Below, one piece after another: positions 9,175 through 16,965 of a DNA stretch of 64,000 bases. A model generated the notes under the pieces. That model was given only the letters and a program-made list of their open reading frames with translations, had not been told where the DNA came from and made no database searches. Positions within the stretch are counted from its first letter, which is position 1, and each line of letters starts with the position of its first letter. Source of the DNA: Streptomyces olindensis. Lineage in GTDB: Bacteria > Actinomycetota > Actinomycetes > Streptomycetales > Streptomycetaceae. A program made the translations under genes and the position numbers. The stretch covers positions 703,882-767,881 of the forward strand of contig JJOH01000019.1 in NCBI GenBank assembly GCA_000696115.1, written 5' to 3'.

Positions 9175-10514
9175 GCAGCGTGCCCCTTCTTCGTCGCGTC
9201 GAGGTCGGCGGCCCAGAAGCCGCCGCCCGGGTACGTGTAGCGCGCCAGCGACTCGGGCCGCATGGCGGCCGAGAAGCCCGGCGCGGTGGGTGCCGTGTAA
9301 TGACCTTCGCGGATCACCACCGGATCGAGGAAGTGGTCGTGCAGATGGTCGACGTATTCGATGACGCGGTCCTCGGTGGTGCCGGTCAGGGCCACGTAGT
9401 CGAACATCGACAGGTGTTGGACGAGTTCGCACAGGCCGACGCCGCCCGCGTGCGGGCAGACCGGTACACCGAACTTGGCCGCGAGCAGCAGGATCGCGAG
9501 GTTCTCGGGGACGCCTCCGACGCGGGCCGCGTCGATCTGGACGACGTCGAGCGCGCCGGCCTGGAGGAGTTGCTTGAAGACGATCCGGTTGTGGACGTGC
9601 TCGCCGGTGGCGACCTTCACGGGGGCGACGGCCCGGCGGATCGCCGCGTGGCCGAGGATGTCGTCGGGGCTGGTGGGTTCCTCGATCCAGTACGGGTCGA
9701 ACTCGGCGAGGGCCTTGGTCCAGCGGATCGCCTCGTCCACGTCCCAGCGCTGGTTGGCGTCGACGGCCATGCGGATGTCGGGGCCGATGACCGACCGGGC
9801 CACGCGGCAGCGGCGGATGTCGTCGTCGAGGTCGGCGCCCACCTTGAGCTTGATCTGCGTGAAGCCGTCGGCGACGGCCCGGGCGGCGAGCCGGGTGAGT
9901 TTCTCGTCGTCGTAGCCGAGCCAGCCGGGCGAGGTGGTGTAGGCGGGGTAACCGCGTTCCAGGAGCCGGGCCGTGCGCTCCTCGGCGCCCTGCCGGCCCT
10001 GGCGCAGGAGGGTCAGGGCCTCCTCGGGGGTGAGGGCGTCGGTGAGGTAGCGGAAGTCGATCTGGCGGACGAGCCACTCGGGTTCGGCCTCGGCGAGCAG
10101 CCGCCACAGCGGCAGGCCGGCACGCTTGGCGGTCAGGTCCCACACGGCGTTGACGACGGCGCCGATCGCCATGTGCATCACGCCCTTCTCGGGACCGAGC
10201 CAGCGCAACTGGCTGTCGCCGATCAGGTCGCGGTTCAGGGTGGCGGGGTCGGCGCACAGGTCGGCCACGTCACGGCCGACCAGGTGTCCGCGCAGCGCGT
10301 CGATCGCGGCGACCTGCACCTCGTTGCCCCGCCCGATGGTGAAGGCGAACCCGTGCCCCTCGTGGCCGTCGGCCGCGTCCGTGCGCAGGACGACGTAGGC
10401 CGCCGAGTAGTCGGGGTCGGGGTTCATCGCGTCGGAGCCGTCGAGCTCGCGCGAGGTGGGGAAGCGGATGTCATGGGTGTCGACCGCGATGATGCGGGCG
10501 GGCGTCCGGGACAC
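9171..10514 (-). CDS. Enolase-superfamily L-fuconate dehydratase
   Basis: A 447-residue member of the mandelate racemase/enolase superfamily. It closely resembles L-fuconate dehydratase (FucD; the human relative is ENOSF1). Visible landmarks are an N-terminal capping domain with RFPTSRELDGSDAMNPDPDY, SPGWLGYDDEKL, the KxK-type base segment FTQIKLKVG, metal ligands in MAVDANQRW, WIEEPTSPDD and KVATGEH, and CPHAGGVGLCELVQH for the opposing acid/base histidine. It removes water from L-fuconate to give 2-keto-3-deoxy-L-fuconate. The GTG at 10514 is preferred because the family sequence starts there; it lies 35 bases after the permease stop. It is the strongest pathway marker in the operon. Confidence 0.88.
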   Translation of the reverse strand: MSRTPARIIAVDTHDIRFPTSRELDGSDAMNPDPDYSAAYVVLRTDAADGHEGHGFAFTIGRGNEVQVAAIDALRGHLVGRDVADLCADPATLNRDLIGDSQLRWLGPEKGVMHMAIGAVVNAVWDLTAKRAGLPLWRLLAEAEPEWLVRQIDFRYLTDALTPEEALTLLRQGRQGAEERTARLLERGYPAYTTSPGWLGYDDEKLTRLAARAVADGFTQIKLKVGADLDDDIRRCRVARSVIGPDIRMAVDANQRWDVDEAIRWTKALAEFDPYWIEEPTSPDDILGHAAIRRAVAPVKVATGEHVHNRIVFKQLLQAGALDVVQIDAARVGGVPENLAILLLAAKFGVPVCPHAGGVGLCELVQHLSMFDYVALTGTTEDRVIEYVDHLHDHFLDPVVIREGHYTAPTAPGFSAAMRPESLARYTYPGGGFWAADLDATKKGHAA

Positions 10515-10549
10515 GGGGGGCCTTTCGTCGGTCGGAGCGAGGGGCGGGG

Positions 10550-11575
10550 TCAGTCCTGGGCGCGGCCGGTCGTCACCCGGGCGATCATGAGGGCGACCAG
10601 GATGATCCCGCCGTAGATGGCCTGGATCCAGAACGACGGCACCTGCGCGAGGGTGAGCAGGTTCTGCACGACCCCCAGAAGGAGTACGCCGGTCAGGGCG
10701 CCGAACATGGTGCCCTTGCCGCCGTCGAGGGCGATGCCGCCGATCACCGCGGCCGCGAACACCGTGAAGATCATGTTCTGGCCCTGGTTGGCGCTGATCG
10801 CGCCGACGTACCCGGTCTGCATGATGCCGCCGACCGCGGCGAGGACGCCCGCGACGACGAACACGCCGAGCATGACGCGCTCCACGCGGATGCCCGCCGC
10901 CCGGGCCGCGTCGGCGTTGCCGCCGATGGCGTACAGGGCGCGCCCCACCCGGTGGTACTTCAGGACCAGCCCGGCGACGGCGAAGGCGAGCGCGGCCAGC
11001 CACACCGACAGCGGCACGGTGAGGAAGGTGGTGGTCGCCAGGGAGTAGAAGCTGTCGGGCATGCCGAACAGCGTCTTGCCCTTGGTCGCGCCGACCAGCA
11101 GGCCGCGCAGCACGATCAGCATCGCGAGCGTCACGATGAACGCGTTGAGCTTGAACTTCACGACGAGGACGCCATTGAAGGCGCCGACGGCCGCGCCGGC
11201 GACCAGGACGGCCAGGAGGGCCAGGGCGGCGGGGAGTTCGGTGCCCCAGCCGGACTGGGCGGCGGGCAGCACGAGCAGCGCGCCGACGGCGGGCGCGATG
11301 CCGACGACCGATTCCAGGGACAGGTCGAACTTGCCGGTGATCAGCACGAGCGACTCGGCGAGCACGACCATCGCGAGGGCGGCGGAGGCCCCGAGGATCG
11401 AGATCAGGTTGCGCTCGGTGAGGAACGAGTCGTTGACGATCGCGCCGAGCACCATGAGCAGCAACAGGGCCGGTACGAGGGCGAGTTCGCGGGCCCGGCG
11501 CACCAGCACGGTCCTCGCCGACCCTGGGTCGGTCACGCGCACCGGCTTCACCGGTGGGGCCTTGGTGTCAGCCAT
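10550..11575 (-). CDS. Sugar ABC transporter permease (RbsC/BPD_transp_2 family)
   Basis: A 341-residue integral membrane permease with about nine to ten hydrophobic segments. Family motifs include SFLTERNLISIL, LVLITGKFDLSLESVVGIAPA, GAFNGVLVVKFKLNAFIVTLAM, and near the end AVIGGIALDGGKGTMFGALTGVLLLGVVQN. The EAA-like cytoplasmic loop is GRALYAIGGNADAARAAGI. It forms the channel of the importer with the ATPase encoded just upstream, whose stop overlaps its ATG by eight bases. By context it imports the 6-deoxy-hexose degraded by the downstream enzymes. Confidence 0.92.
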   Translation of the reverse strand: MADTKAPPVKPVRVTDPGSARTVLVRRARELALVPALLLLMVLGAIVNDSFLTERNLISILGASAALAMVVLAESLVLITGKFDLSLESVVGIAPAVGALLVLPAAQSGWGTELPAALALLAVLVAGAAVGAFNGVLVVKFKLNAFIVTLAMLIVLRGLLVGATKGKTLFGMPDSFYSLATTTFLTVPLSVWLAALAFAVAGLVLKYHRVGRALYAIGGNADAARAAGIRVERVMLGVFVVAGVLAAVGGIMQTGYVGAISANQGQNMIFTVFAAAVIGGIALDGGKGTMFGALTGVLLLGVVQNLLTLAQVPSFWIQAIYGGIILVALMIARVTTGRAQD

Positions 11576-13067
11576 GGTCCACTCCTTCGATGGAGGCGAT
11601 GAGCTCGTGGTCGCGCCAGCCCGCGCGGTGCTCGGCGACGACCCGGCCGTGGAAGAGGACGAGGACCCGGTCGCAGCGCCTCAGGTCGTCGAGTTCGTCG
11701 GAGACGACGAGCACGGCGGTGCCGTCCTCGCGGGCGCTGTCGACGCGGGCGAGCAGGGACTCCTTGGACTTCACGTCGACGCCCGCGGTCGGGTTGACGA
11801 GGACCAGCAGCCGCGGGTCGGAGGCGAGGGCGCGGGCCATGACGACCTTCTGCGCGTTGCCGCCGGACAGGTCCGAGACGGGCTGCTCGGGGCCCTCGGC
11901 GTGGATGTCGAGCCGTTCGATCAGGGCGGTGGCCACGTCGCGCTTGCGGTCGGCGCCGACGAAACCGAAACGGCCGAGGCGTTCCAGGACGCTGAGCGTG
12001 GCGTTGTCGCCGATGGACATGCCGAAGACCAGGCCCTGGTCGTGCCGGTCGCGGGGCACGAAGCCGACACCGGCCTCCAGGGCCCTGCGGACGTCGCCGA
12101 AGGGCAGCGGCGCGCCGTCGAGCAGGGCCGTCCCGCTCGTCGGGGTGTGCAGTCCGGTGAACGTCTCGGCCAGTTCGATCTTGCCGCTGGCGCTGGATCC
12201 GGCGAGTCCGACGACCTCGCCCCTGCGGACGGTGAGGTCGACGTTCTCGTACGCCGTCGAGCCGAGCCCCCGGACGTCGAGGAGGACGGGGCCCGCCGCC
12301 TCGACGGCCCGTCGCCGCTCGGCCTGTTCGGCGACGGTCTCCCCCGCCATGGCCTCCACCAGGGCCTGGCGCGGGAGGTCGGCGACCGGGGCGGTGGTGA
12401 TCCAGCGGGCGTCGCGCAGGACCGTGACGGTCTGGCAGACCTCGTACACCTCCTGGAGGTGGTGGGAGATGAACAGGAAGGTGACGCCCGAGTCCTGCAA
12501 CGCCCGCATGCGGGTGAACAGGCGCTCGATCTCCCGGTTGTCGAGCTGGGCGGTGGGTTCGTCCAGGATGATGAAGCGGGCGCCGAAGCTCAGGGCCCGG
12601 GCGATCTCCACCATCTGCCGGTCCTCGACCTTGAGGTCGGCGGTGCGGGCCTCGGGGTCGACGCGCACGTCCCAGGTGTCGAGGAGCGCGGCGGCCTCCG
12701 CCTTCAGCCGGCGCCAGCTGATGAACCCCCGCCGCAGGGGCTGCCGGTTGATGAACAGGTTCTCGGCGACGGTCAGTTCGGGGACGACCGTGGGGTGCTG
12801 GTAGACGCAGGCGACCTTGCGGCGCCAGGCGTCGCGGTCGGTGAGCGGGGGTGCGGGGTCGCCGTCGAAGCGGACGGTGCCCTCGTCGGGTGCCTGGAGT
12901 CCGGTGAGGATCCTGACCAGGGTCGACTTGCCGGCGCCGTTGCGGCCGACGAGGGCGTGGGACTCGCCCGGCAGGACGGTGAGCCGCCCGTCGGCGAGCG
13001 CGGTGGTGGGGCCGTACCGCTTGACGATGCCCCGCGCTTCAACCAGTGCGGTACTCATGCGACTCAT
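11568..13067 (-). CDS. Sugar ABC transporter ATPase with two nucleotide-binding domains (RbsA/XylG type)
   Basis: A 499-residue fusion of two ABC domains. The first has Walker A GRNGAGKST, the family's LKVEDRQMVEIARAL signature and Walker B FIILDEPTAQLD with an H-loop in FISHH. The second has the degenerate Walker A region GSSASGKIEL and the signature LSGGNAQKV. As in other RbsA-type proteins, only one site is expected to be fully catalytic. In the second Walker B the glutamate is replaced (LLVLVNPTAGVD). Two in-frame ATGs lie at 13067 and 13058; the first is chosen because it forms ATGA with the stop of the binding-protein gene. Confidence 0.9.
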   Translation of the reverse strand: MSRMSTALVEARGIVKRYGPTTALADGRLTVLPGESHALVGRNGAGKSTLVRILTGLQAPDEGTVRFDGDPAPPLTDRDAWRRKVACVYQHPTVVPELTVAENLFINRQPLRRGFISWRRLKAEAAALLDTWDVRVDPEARTADLKVEDRQMVEIARALSFGARFIILDEPTAQLDNREIERLFTRMRALQDSGVTFLFISHHLQEVYEVCQTVTVLRDARWITTAPVADLPRQALVEAMAGETVAEQAERRRAVEAAGPVLLDVRGLGSTAYENVDLTVRRGEVVGLAGSSASGKIELAETFTGLHTPTSGTALLDGAPLPFGDVRRALEAGVGFVPRDRHDQGLVFGMSIGDNATLSVLERLGRFGFVGADRKRDVATALIERLDIHAEGPEQPVSDLSGGNAQKVVMARALASDPRLLVLVNPTAGVDVKSKESLLARVDSAREDGTAVLVVSDELDDLRRCDRVLVLFHGRVVAEHRAGWRDHELIASIEGVDHG

Positions 13068-14137
13068 TCGACCGTGTTGCCCCAGAGCTTGGGGTCGTCG
13101 ACGTTGTCCTTGGTCACCAGCGGCGCGGGCAGCTGGTCCTCCAGGATGCCGCTGGGCAGCTTGACGATCGTGGAGTCGTGGTCGGTCGGGCCGGGCTTGA
13201 AGGTCTTCCCCTGCATCGCGGCCTTGATGTAGTACATGCCGTACTTGGCGTAGGCGTCGGCGGGCTGGGAGACGGTCGCGTCGATCTCGCCCTTGCGGAT
13301 GGCGTCGAACTCCTGCGGGATGCCGTCGTTGGACACGATCGTGATGTGGCCCGGCTGCCCGGCCTTCTTCAGCATGCCCTTGGACTTGAGGGTCTGGAGG
13401 GTGGGCGCCAGGTAGACGCCGCCCGCTTGCATGTAGATGCCCTTGATGTCCGGATTGGCGTTGAGGAGGGTGTCGAGTTTGGAGGCCGCGGTGTCGGACT
13501 CCCACTTGGCCGGGATCTCCAGGACCTTCAGCTTGGGGAAGTTCTTCTTCACGCAGGCGCGGAACGCCTCGGAGCGGTCGCGGCCGTTGACCGAGGCGAG
13601 GTCGCCCATGATCTGCACGACCTTGCCCGAGGTGATGTGCTCGCCGAGGTACTGGCAGGCCTTCTCGCCGTAGGCCACGTTGTTCGCCCGGACCACCATG
13701 GCGACCTTGCCCTTGTCGGGCGCCACGTCCACGGCGACCACCGGCACGCCCTTGCGCTCGGCCTGGTCGAGGCCCGCCTCGATGGCGGCGCTGTCCAGCG
13801 GGGCGACGACCAGGCCCTTGACGCCCTGGTTGAGCTGGTTGTTGATGTCGGTGATCTGCTGCGAGGGGTCGCTGTTGGAGTTGACGGTCTTCATCGCGTC
13901 GACGCCCTCGGACTTCGCCATCTTGGGCACGTAGTCGTTGTACGACTGCCAGAACGGCGAGGTGAGCAGGGGCAGCACGACCCCCACCTTGCCCGTGCCG
14001 TCACCACCGCCGGCTCCCGAGGCGCCGGTGTCCTTGGTGCTGCCGCACCCGGCGAGCACGAGACTGGCTCCGGCGGCGAGGGCCACCGCGCCGACGATCC
14101 GGGATTGCTTCCGCTTCCGCACTGTGCTTCCGGGCAT
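13064..14137 (-). CDS. Sugar ABC transporter substrate-binding lipoprotein
   Basis: A 357-residue periplasmic-type binding protein (Peripla_BP_4 class). A lipoprotein signal peptide (RIVGAVALAAGASLVLAGC) is followed by a Gly/Ser linker and the two-lobe fold: VGVVLPLLTSPFWQSYNDY, then SDPSQQITDINNQLNQGVKGLVVAPLDSAAI, which is characteristic of ribose/rhamnose/fucose-type binders. The frame is open further upstream, but the ATG at 14137 is chosen because the signal peptide begins there and GGGAG lies about ten bases before it. It is the first gene of the operon and has a four-base overlap with the ATPase gene. Confidence 0.9.
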   Translation of the reverse strand: MPGSTVRKRKQSRIVGAVALAAGASLVLAGCGSTKDTGASGAGGGDGTGKVGVVLPLLTSPFWQSYNDYVPKMAKSEGVDAMKTVNSNSDPSQQITDINNQLNQGVKGLVVAPLDSAAIEAGLDQAERKGVPVVAVDVAPDKGKVAMVVRANNVAYGEKACQYLGEHITSGKVVQIMGDLASVNGRDRSEAFRACVKKNFPKLKVLEIPAKWESDTAASKLDTLLNANPDIKGIYMQAGGVYLAPTLQTLKSKGMLKKAGQPGHITIVSNDGIPQEFDAIRKGEIDATVSQPADAYAKYGMYYIKAAMQGKTFKPGPTDHDSTIVKLPSGILEDQLPAPLVTKDNVDDPKLWGNTVE

Positions 14138-14183
14138 CTCTGGGTGCTCCCATCGACCGGTGTTCCAGCAGATGCCCGCATAC

Positions 14184-14275
14184 TTATCAGACCACTCCCC
14201 CGCCAGAACACCCTGCGACGCCACATTTCCTCGCCTGGGACGCATAGTGGTCCGACCACCCTGCTGGTTAGACTG
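14184..14275. promoter_or_regulatory. Operator array for the FadR-type regulator between the sugar operon and its regulator gene
   Basis: The 167-base divergent gap carries a perfect palindrome TGGTC-C-GACCA at 14248-14258. This is the classical half-site pair of FadR-subfamily GntR regulators. Two weaker versions flank it: TTATCAGACCA at 14184-14194 (right half intact, left half degenerate) and TGGTTAGACTG at 14265-14275. The last two sites are 17 bases apart centre to centre. The array lies about 50-140 bases upstream of the binding-protein start and just before the regulator's own GTG, so autoregulation and control of the importer operon are both plausible. Confidence 0.65.
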
Positions 14276-14304
14276 CGCCGGAGCGCTGTGATCGGAGGAC
14301 GGGC

Positions 14305-15009
14305 GTGGACGACGAGACAGCCCCGCAGAAGGGCACCGTGACGCAGCGCGCCATCGAGCGGATCAAGGCGATGATCGGCGAGGGCCGGCTGGAGCCGGGC
14401 CAGCGGCTGCCGACCGAGCGGGACCTGGCCGCGCAGCTGGGCATCTCCCGCAGCTCGATGCGGGAGGCGATCCGCGCGCTGACGGTGCTGGGCGTGCTGG
14501 AGGCCCGGCACGGGTCGGGCATCTACGTCACGCAGCTGGAGGCCGGCGACCTGCTGGAGACCTTCGGTGTCGTGGCGGACCTGTCGCGCGGCCCGCGCCT
14601 GGTGGAGCTGCTGGAGATCCGGCGGATCCTGGAGTCGACGGCGACGGCGCTGGCCGCCGCGCGGATCACCCCGGACCAGCTGGCCGAGGTGGAGAAGCAC
14701 CTGGCGGCGATGAACGCCACGGACGATCCGGAGGAGATCCTCGCCCACGACCTGGCCTTCCACCGTGTGATCGCGGCGGCGGCGGGCAACGAGACGATGG
14801 CCGCGATCCTGGAGGGCCTGTCGTCGCGGACCTTCCGCGCCCGGGTCTGGCGCGGCTACCAGGAGGAGGGCGCCTTCACCCGCACCCGCCGCGAACACGC
14901 GGCGATCCACCGCGCCCTGGCCGCCCACGACCCGGAGGCGGCCCGCGCGGCGGCGGCCGCACACGTGGGCGAGGTGGAGGAGTGGCTGCGGGCGCAGCTC
15001 GGGCCCTAG
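14305..15009 (+). CDS. FadR-subfamily GntR transcriptional regulator of the sugar operon
   Basis: A 234-residue repressor. Residues ~10-75 are the winged helix-turn-helix (LPTERDLAAQLGISRSSMREAIRALTVLGVLEARHGSGIYV). The rest is an all-helical FCD ligand domain with metal-binding residues in EILAHDLAFHRVIAAAAGN (Asp, His) and the late REHAAIHRALAAHD histidines. FadR-type regulators with FCD domains commonly sense sugar acids; a fuconate-type intermediate is the obvious candidate effector, but this is inference. The GTG at 14305 is followed immediately by family sequence. It is transcribed away from the importer operon. Confidence 0.9.
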   Translation: MDDETAPQKGTVTQRAIERIKAMIGEGRLEPGQRLPTERDLAAQLGISRSSMREAIRALTVLGVLEARHGSGIYVTQLEAGDLLETFGVVADLSRGPRLVELLEIRRILESTATALAAARITPDQLAEVEKHLAAMNATDDPEEILAHDLAFHRVIAAAAGNETMAAILEGLSSRTFRARVWRGYQEEGAFTRTRREHAAIHRALAAHDPEAARAAAAAHVGEVEEWLRAQLGP

Positions 15010-15046
15010 GCACACGCCGAGGGCCCGCTGGCCCGTTGTGCGGCCG

Positions 15047-15520
15047 CTACTTGAACTGGCCGGGCCGGTAGTCGCCCGCCGGCTGCTGGAGGATGACGTT
15101 CAGCCGGTTCGCGGTGTTCATGAAGGCGACGAGGGTCACCAGCGCGACGAGCTGCTCCTCGTCGTAGTGCTTGACGGCCCGCTCCCACACCTCGTCCGGG
15201 ACCCCGCCGGCCCCGTCCGCGATCCGGGTGCCCTGTTCGGCGAGTTCCAGGGCGGCGCGCTCGGCCTCGGTGAAGACCGTGGCCTCACGCCACCCCGCGA
15301 CCAGGTGGAGGCGTACGGAGGACTCGCCCGCCGCCGCGGCCTCCTTGGTGTGCATGTCGATGCAGACCGCGCACCCGTTGATCTGACTCACGCGCAGCGA
15401 CACCAGCTCCCGGGTGGCGGCCGGCAGCGCCGACTCCACGACCAGCCGTCCCACGGAGGTGAACTGCTTGACGAGCTTGCTCCCGCTCGGGGTGGCGAAG
15501 ACGTCCAGACGCGCGCTCAT
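15047..15520 (-). CDS. Carboxymuconolactone decarboxylase / AhpD-like protein
   Basis: A 157-residue all-helical protein of the CMD/AhpD family. The redox motif is NGCAVCIDMHTKEA (CxxC plus a downstream His three residues after the second Cys), which marks the alkylhydroperoxidase-like branch rather than true decarboxylases. Such proteins can reduce peroxides through the CxxC pair, often with a thiol partner. The ATG at 15520 is preceded by GGAG about six bases away. It lies between the regulator gene (convergent, 37 bases) and a divergent hydrolase gene, and appears monocistronic. Confidence 0.88.
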   Translation of the reverse strand: MSARLDVFATPSGSKLVKQFTSVGRLVVESALPAATRELVSLRVSQINGCAVCIDMHTKEAAAAGESSVRLHLVAGWREATVFTEAERAALELAEQGTRIADGAGGVPDEVWERAVKHYDEEQLVALVTLVAFMNTANRLNVILQQPAGDYRPGQFK

Positions 15521-15634
15521 GGTGAGCTCCTTCGTCGTTGTCGTTGCTTACGCCCTTATGAGCCGGCGGCCTCACCCGGATGTGACATGCACGGATGTGA
15601 CCTGCGTCTCTCCCTCCGTTCGAACGGGGTCACA

Positions 15635-16687
15635 ATGGACCGTATGCGGCGACGGGGTACCGCCTGTGCCGCCGCCGGACTGCTGCTGGCCGTCGCGCTC
15701 GGCTGCACCGGCGGCGGGGGCGAGGACACGCCCGAGCCGTCCCCGGCACCGTCCCGGGCCACGAGCGAGACCCCCCGCGGCACGCCCTCCCCCACCTCCA
15801 CCTCCACCTCCGCACTTGCCGATCCCGTCTCCCTCCCGGCCCTGATGCGCCGCGAGCACACCGGCTCCGGCCTGCGCCTCGGCTCCGTGCTCGACCGCAC
15901 CTCCGCCTACACCCGGTACGCCATCACGTACGAGGCGAACGGCCTGACCGTCTCGGGCATCATGAACATCCCCGAGGGCGAGGGCCCCTTCCCGGCGCTG
16001 GTGCTGGCGCACGGGTACATCGACCCGGACGTCTACGTCAGCGGCCAGGGCATGCCCCGCGAGCAGGACCGCCTGGCCCGCGGCGGCTACGTCGTCCTGC
16101 ACACCGACTACCGCAACCACGCCCGCTCCGACGAAGACCCGGACAACGACGTCGACCTGCGCCTCGGCTACACGGAGGACGTCATCGGCGCCGCCCTGGC
16201 CCTGCGCGACTCCGGGCGACCGGAGATCGACGGCGACCGCATCGGCCTGTTCGGCCGGTCCATGGGCGGCGGGGTCGTGTACAACACGCTGGTCGTGGCG
16301 CCCGGGCTGTTCGACGCGGCGGTCGCGTACGCGCCGGTGAGCGGACGGCCGCAGGAGAACATCGACCACTTCCAGCGGCCCGACGGCGACCCCGTCGTGG
16401 CCGAGATCGAGGAGAAGCACGGCACGCCCGAGGAGGACCCGGCCTTCTGGCGCGATGTCTCGCCCCTCACCTTCGCCGACCGGGCGACGGAGCCCCTGCT
16501 GATTCAGCACGGCACCGCGGACGACACGTGCCCCCTCGCCTGGTCCCGCGAGGCCGCCGCCGCGTTCGAGAAGGCGGGCAAGGACGTCGAACTGCGCGCC
16601 GTTCCCGGGGAGGGCCACACGTTCGGTTCCCGCTGGGCGTCCGAGATGGACGCCACCGAGGCCTTCTTCGCCCGGCACCTGCGCTAG
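15635..16687 (+). CDS. Secreted alpha/beta-hydrolase lipoprotein
   Basis: A 350-residue hydrolase related to dienelactone hydrolases and S9 peptidase-like esterases. A short N-terminal signal (AAAGLLLAVALGC) ends in a lipobox, followed by a Ser/Thr/Pro-rich linker to about residue 65. The catalytic domain shows LVLAHGYIDPD (oxyanion region), the nucleophile elbow GLFGRSMGGG, an aspartate in IQHGTADDTCPL and the histidine in GEGHTFG. It should act outside the membrane on esters or peptides; no substrate can be read from the sequence. ATG at 15635 is chosen; a second in-frame ATG lies nine bases later. Confidence 0.85.
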   Translation: MDRMRRRGTACAAAGLLLAVALGCTGGGGEDTPEPSPAPSRATSETPRGTPSPTSTSTSALADPVSLPALMRREHTGSGLRLGSVLDRTSAYTRYAITYEANGLTVSGIMNIPEGEGPFPALVLAHGYIDPDVYVSGQGMPREQDRLARGGYVVLHTDYRNHARSDEDPDNDVDLRLGYTEDVIGAALALRDSGRPEIDGDRIGLFGRSMGGGVVYNTLVVAPGLFDAAVAYAPVSGRPQENIDHFQRPDGDPVVAEIEEKHGTPEEDPAFWRDVSPLTFADRATEPLLIQHGTADDTCPLAWSREAAAAFEKAGKDVELRAVPGEGHTFGSRWASEMDATEAFFARHLR

Positions 16688-16691
16688 CGAC

Positions 16692-16835
16692 TCACACCCT
16701 CGACCGGTACAGCCCGAACTCCGCGATCCGCACGGCCCCTCGCGCCCCGGTCACCCGTACCCGCCACCGGCAGGCCCGCACGGCCTCCGGCAGCAGCAGG
16801 GACCGCGCACCGGAGTTGAAGCGGGTGATCGGAGG
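16692..16835 (-). pseudogene. Remnant of a discoidin (F5/8 type C)-like C-terminal domain of a glycosidase
   Basis: The minus strand reads ARSLLLPEAVRACRWRVRV, then TGARGAVRIAEFGLY, and then a stop at 16692. LPE-x-x-x-A-x-x-WRV-x-VTG followed by a V-x-IAEF-x-LY strand is the usual end of discoidin-like domains appended to secreted Streptomyces glycoside hydrolases. Upstream of about 16840 the frame no longer makes recognisable sequence and overlaps the amidase gene on the other strand, so only a 3' stump is left. The rest of the ~280-base gap between 16688 and 16966 holds only the amidase ribosome-binding site. Confidence 0.45.
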
Positions 16836-16965
16836 TCCAGGGGGCGCCGGGGCGTGACGAGGCGCATAAAACAGCTCACTACCTCGACGTGCGCCCCCGG
16901 CCGGTGCACAGTTCTCCCTACGTACTCGCCAGTAAGCCCGTTTCCCTCCCCTCCGAGGAGCCGCT

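Noticed and set aside
14138..14245. Upstream extension of the binding-protein frame to 14245
   Set aside because: It would place about 36 extra residues before a complete lipoprotein signal peptide and run through the operator region.
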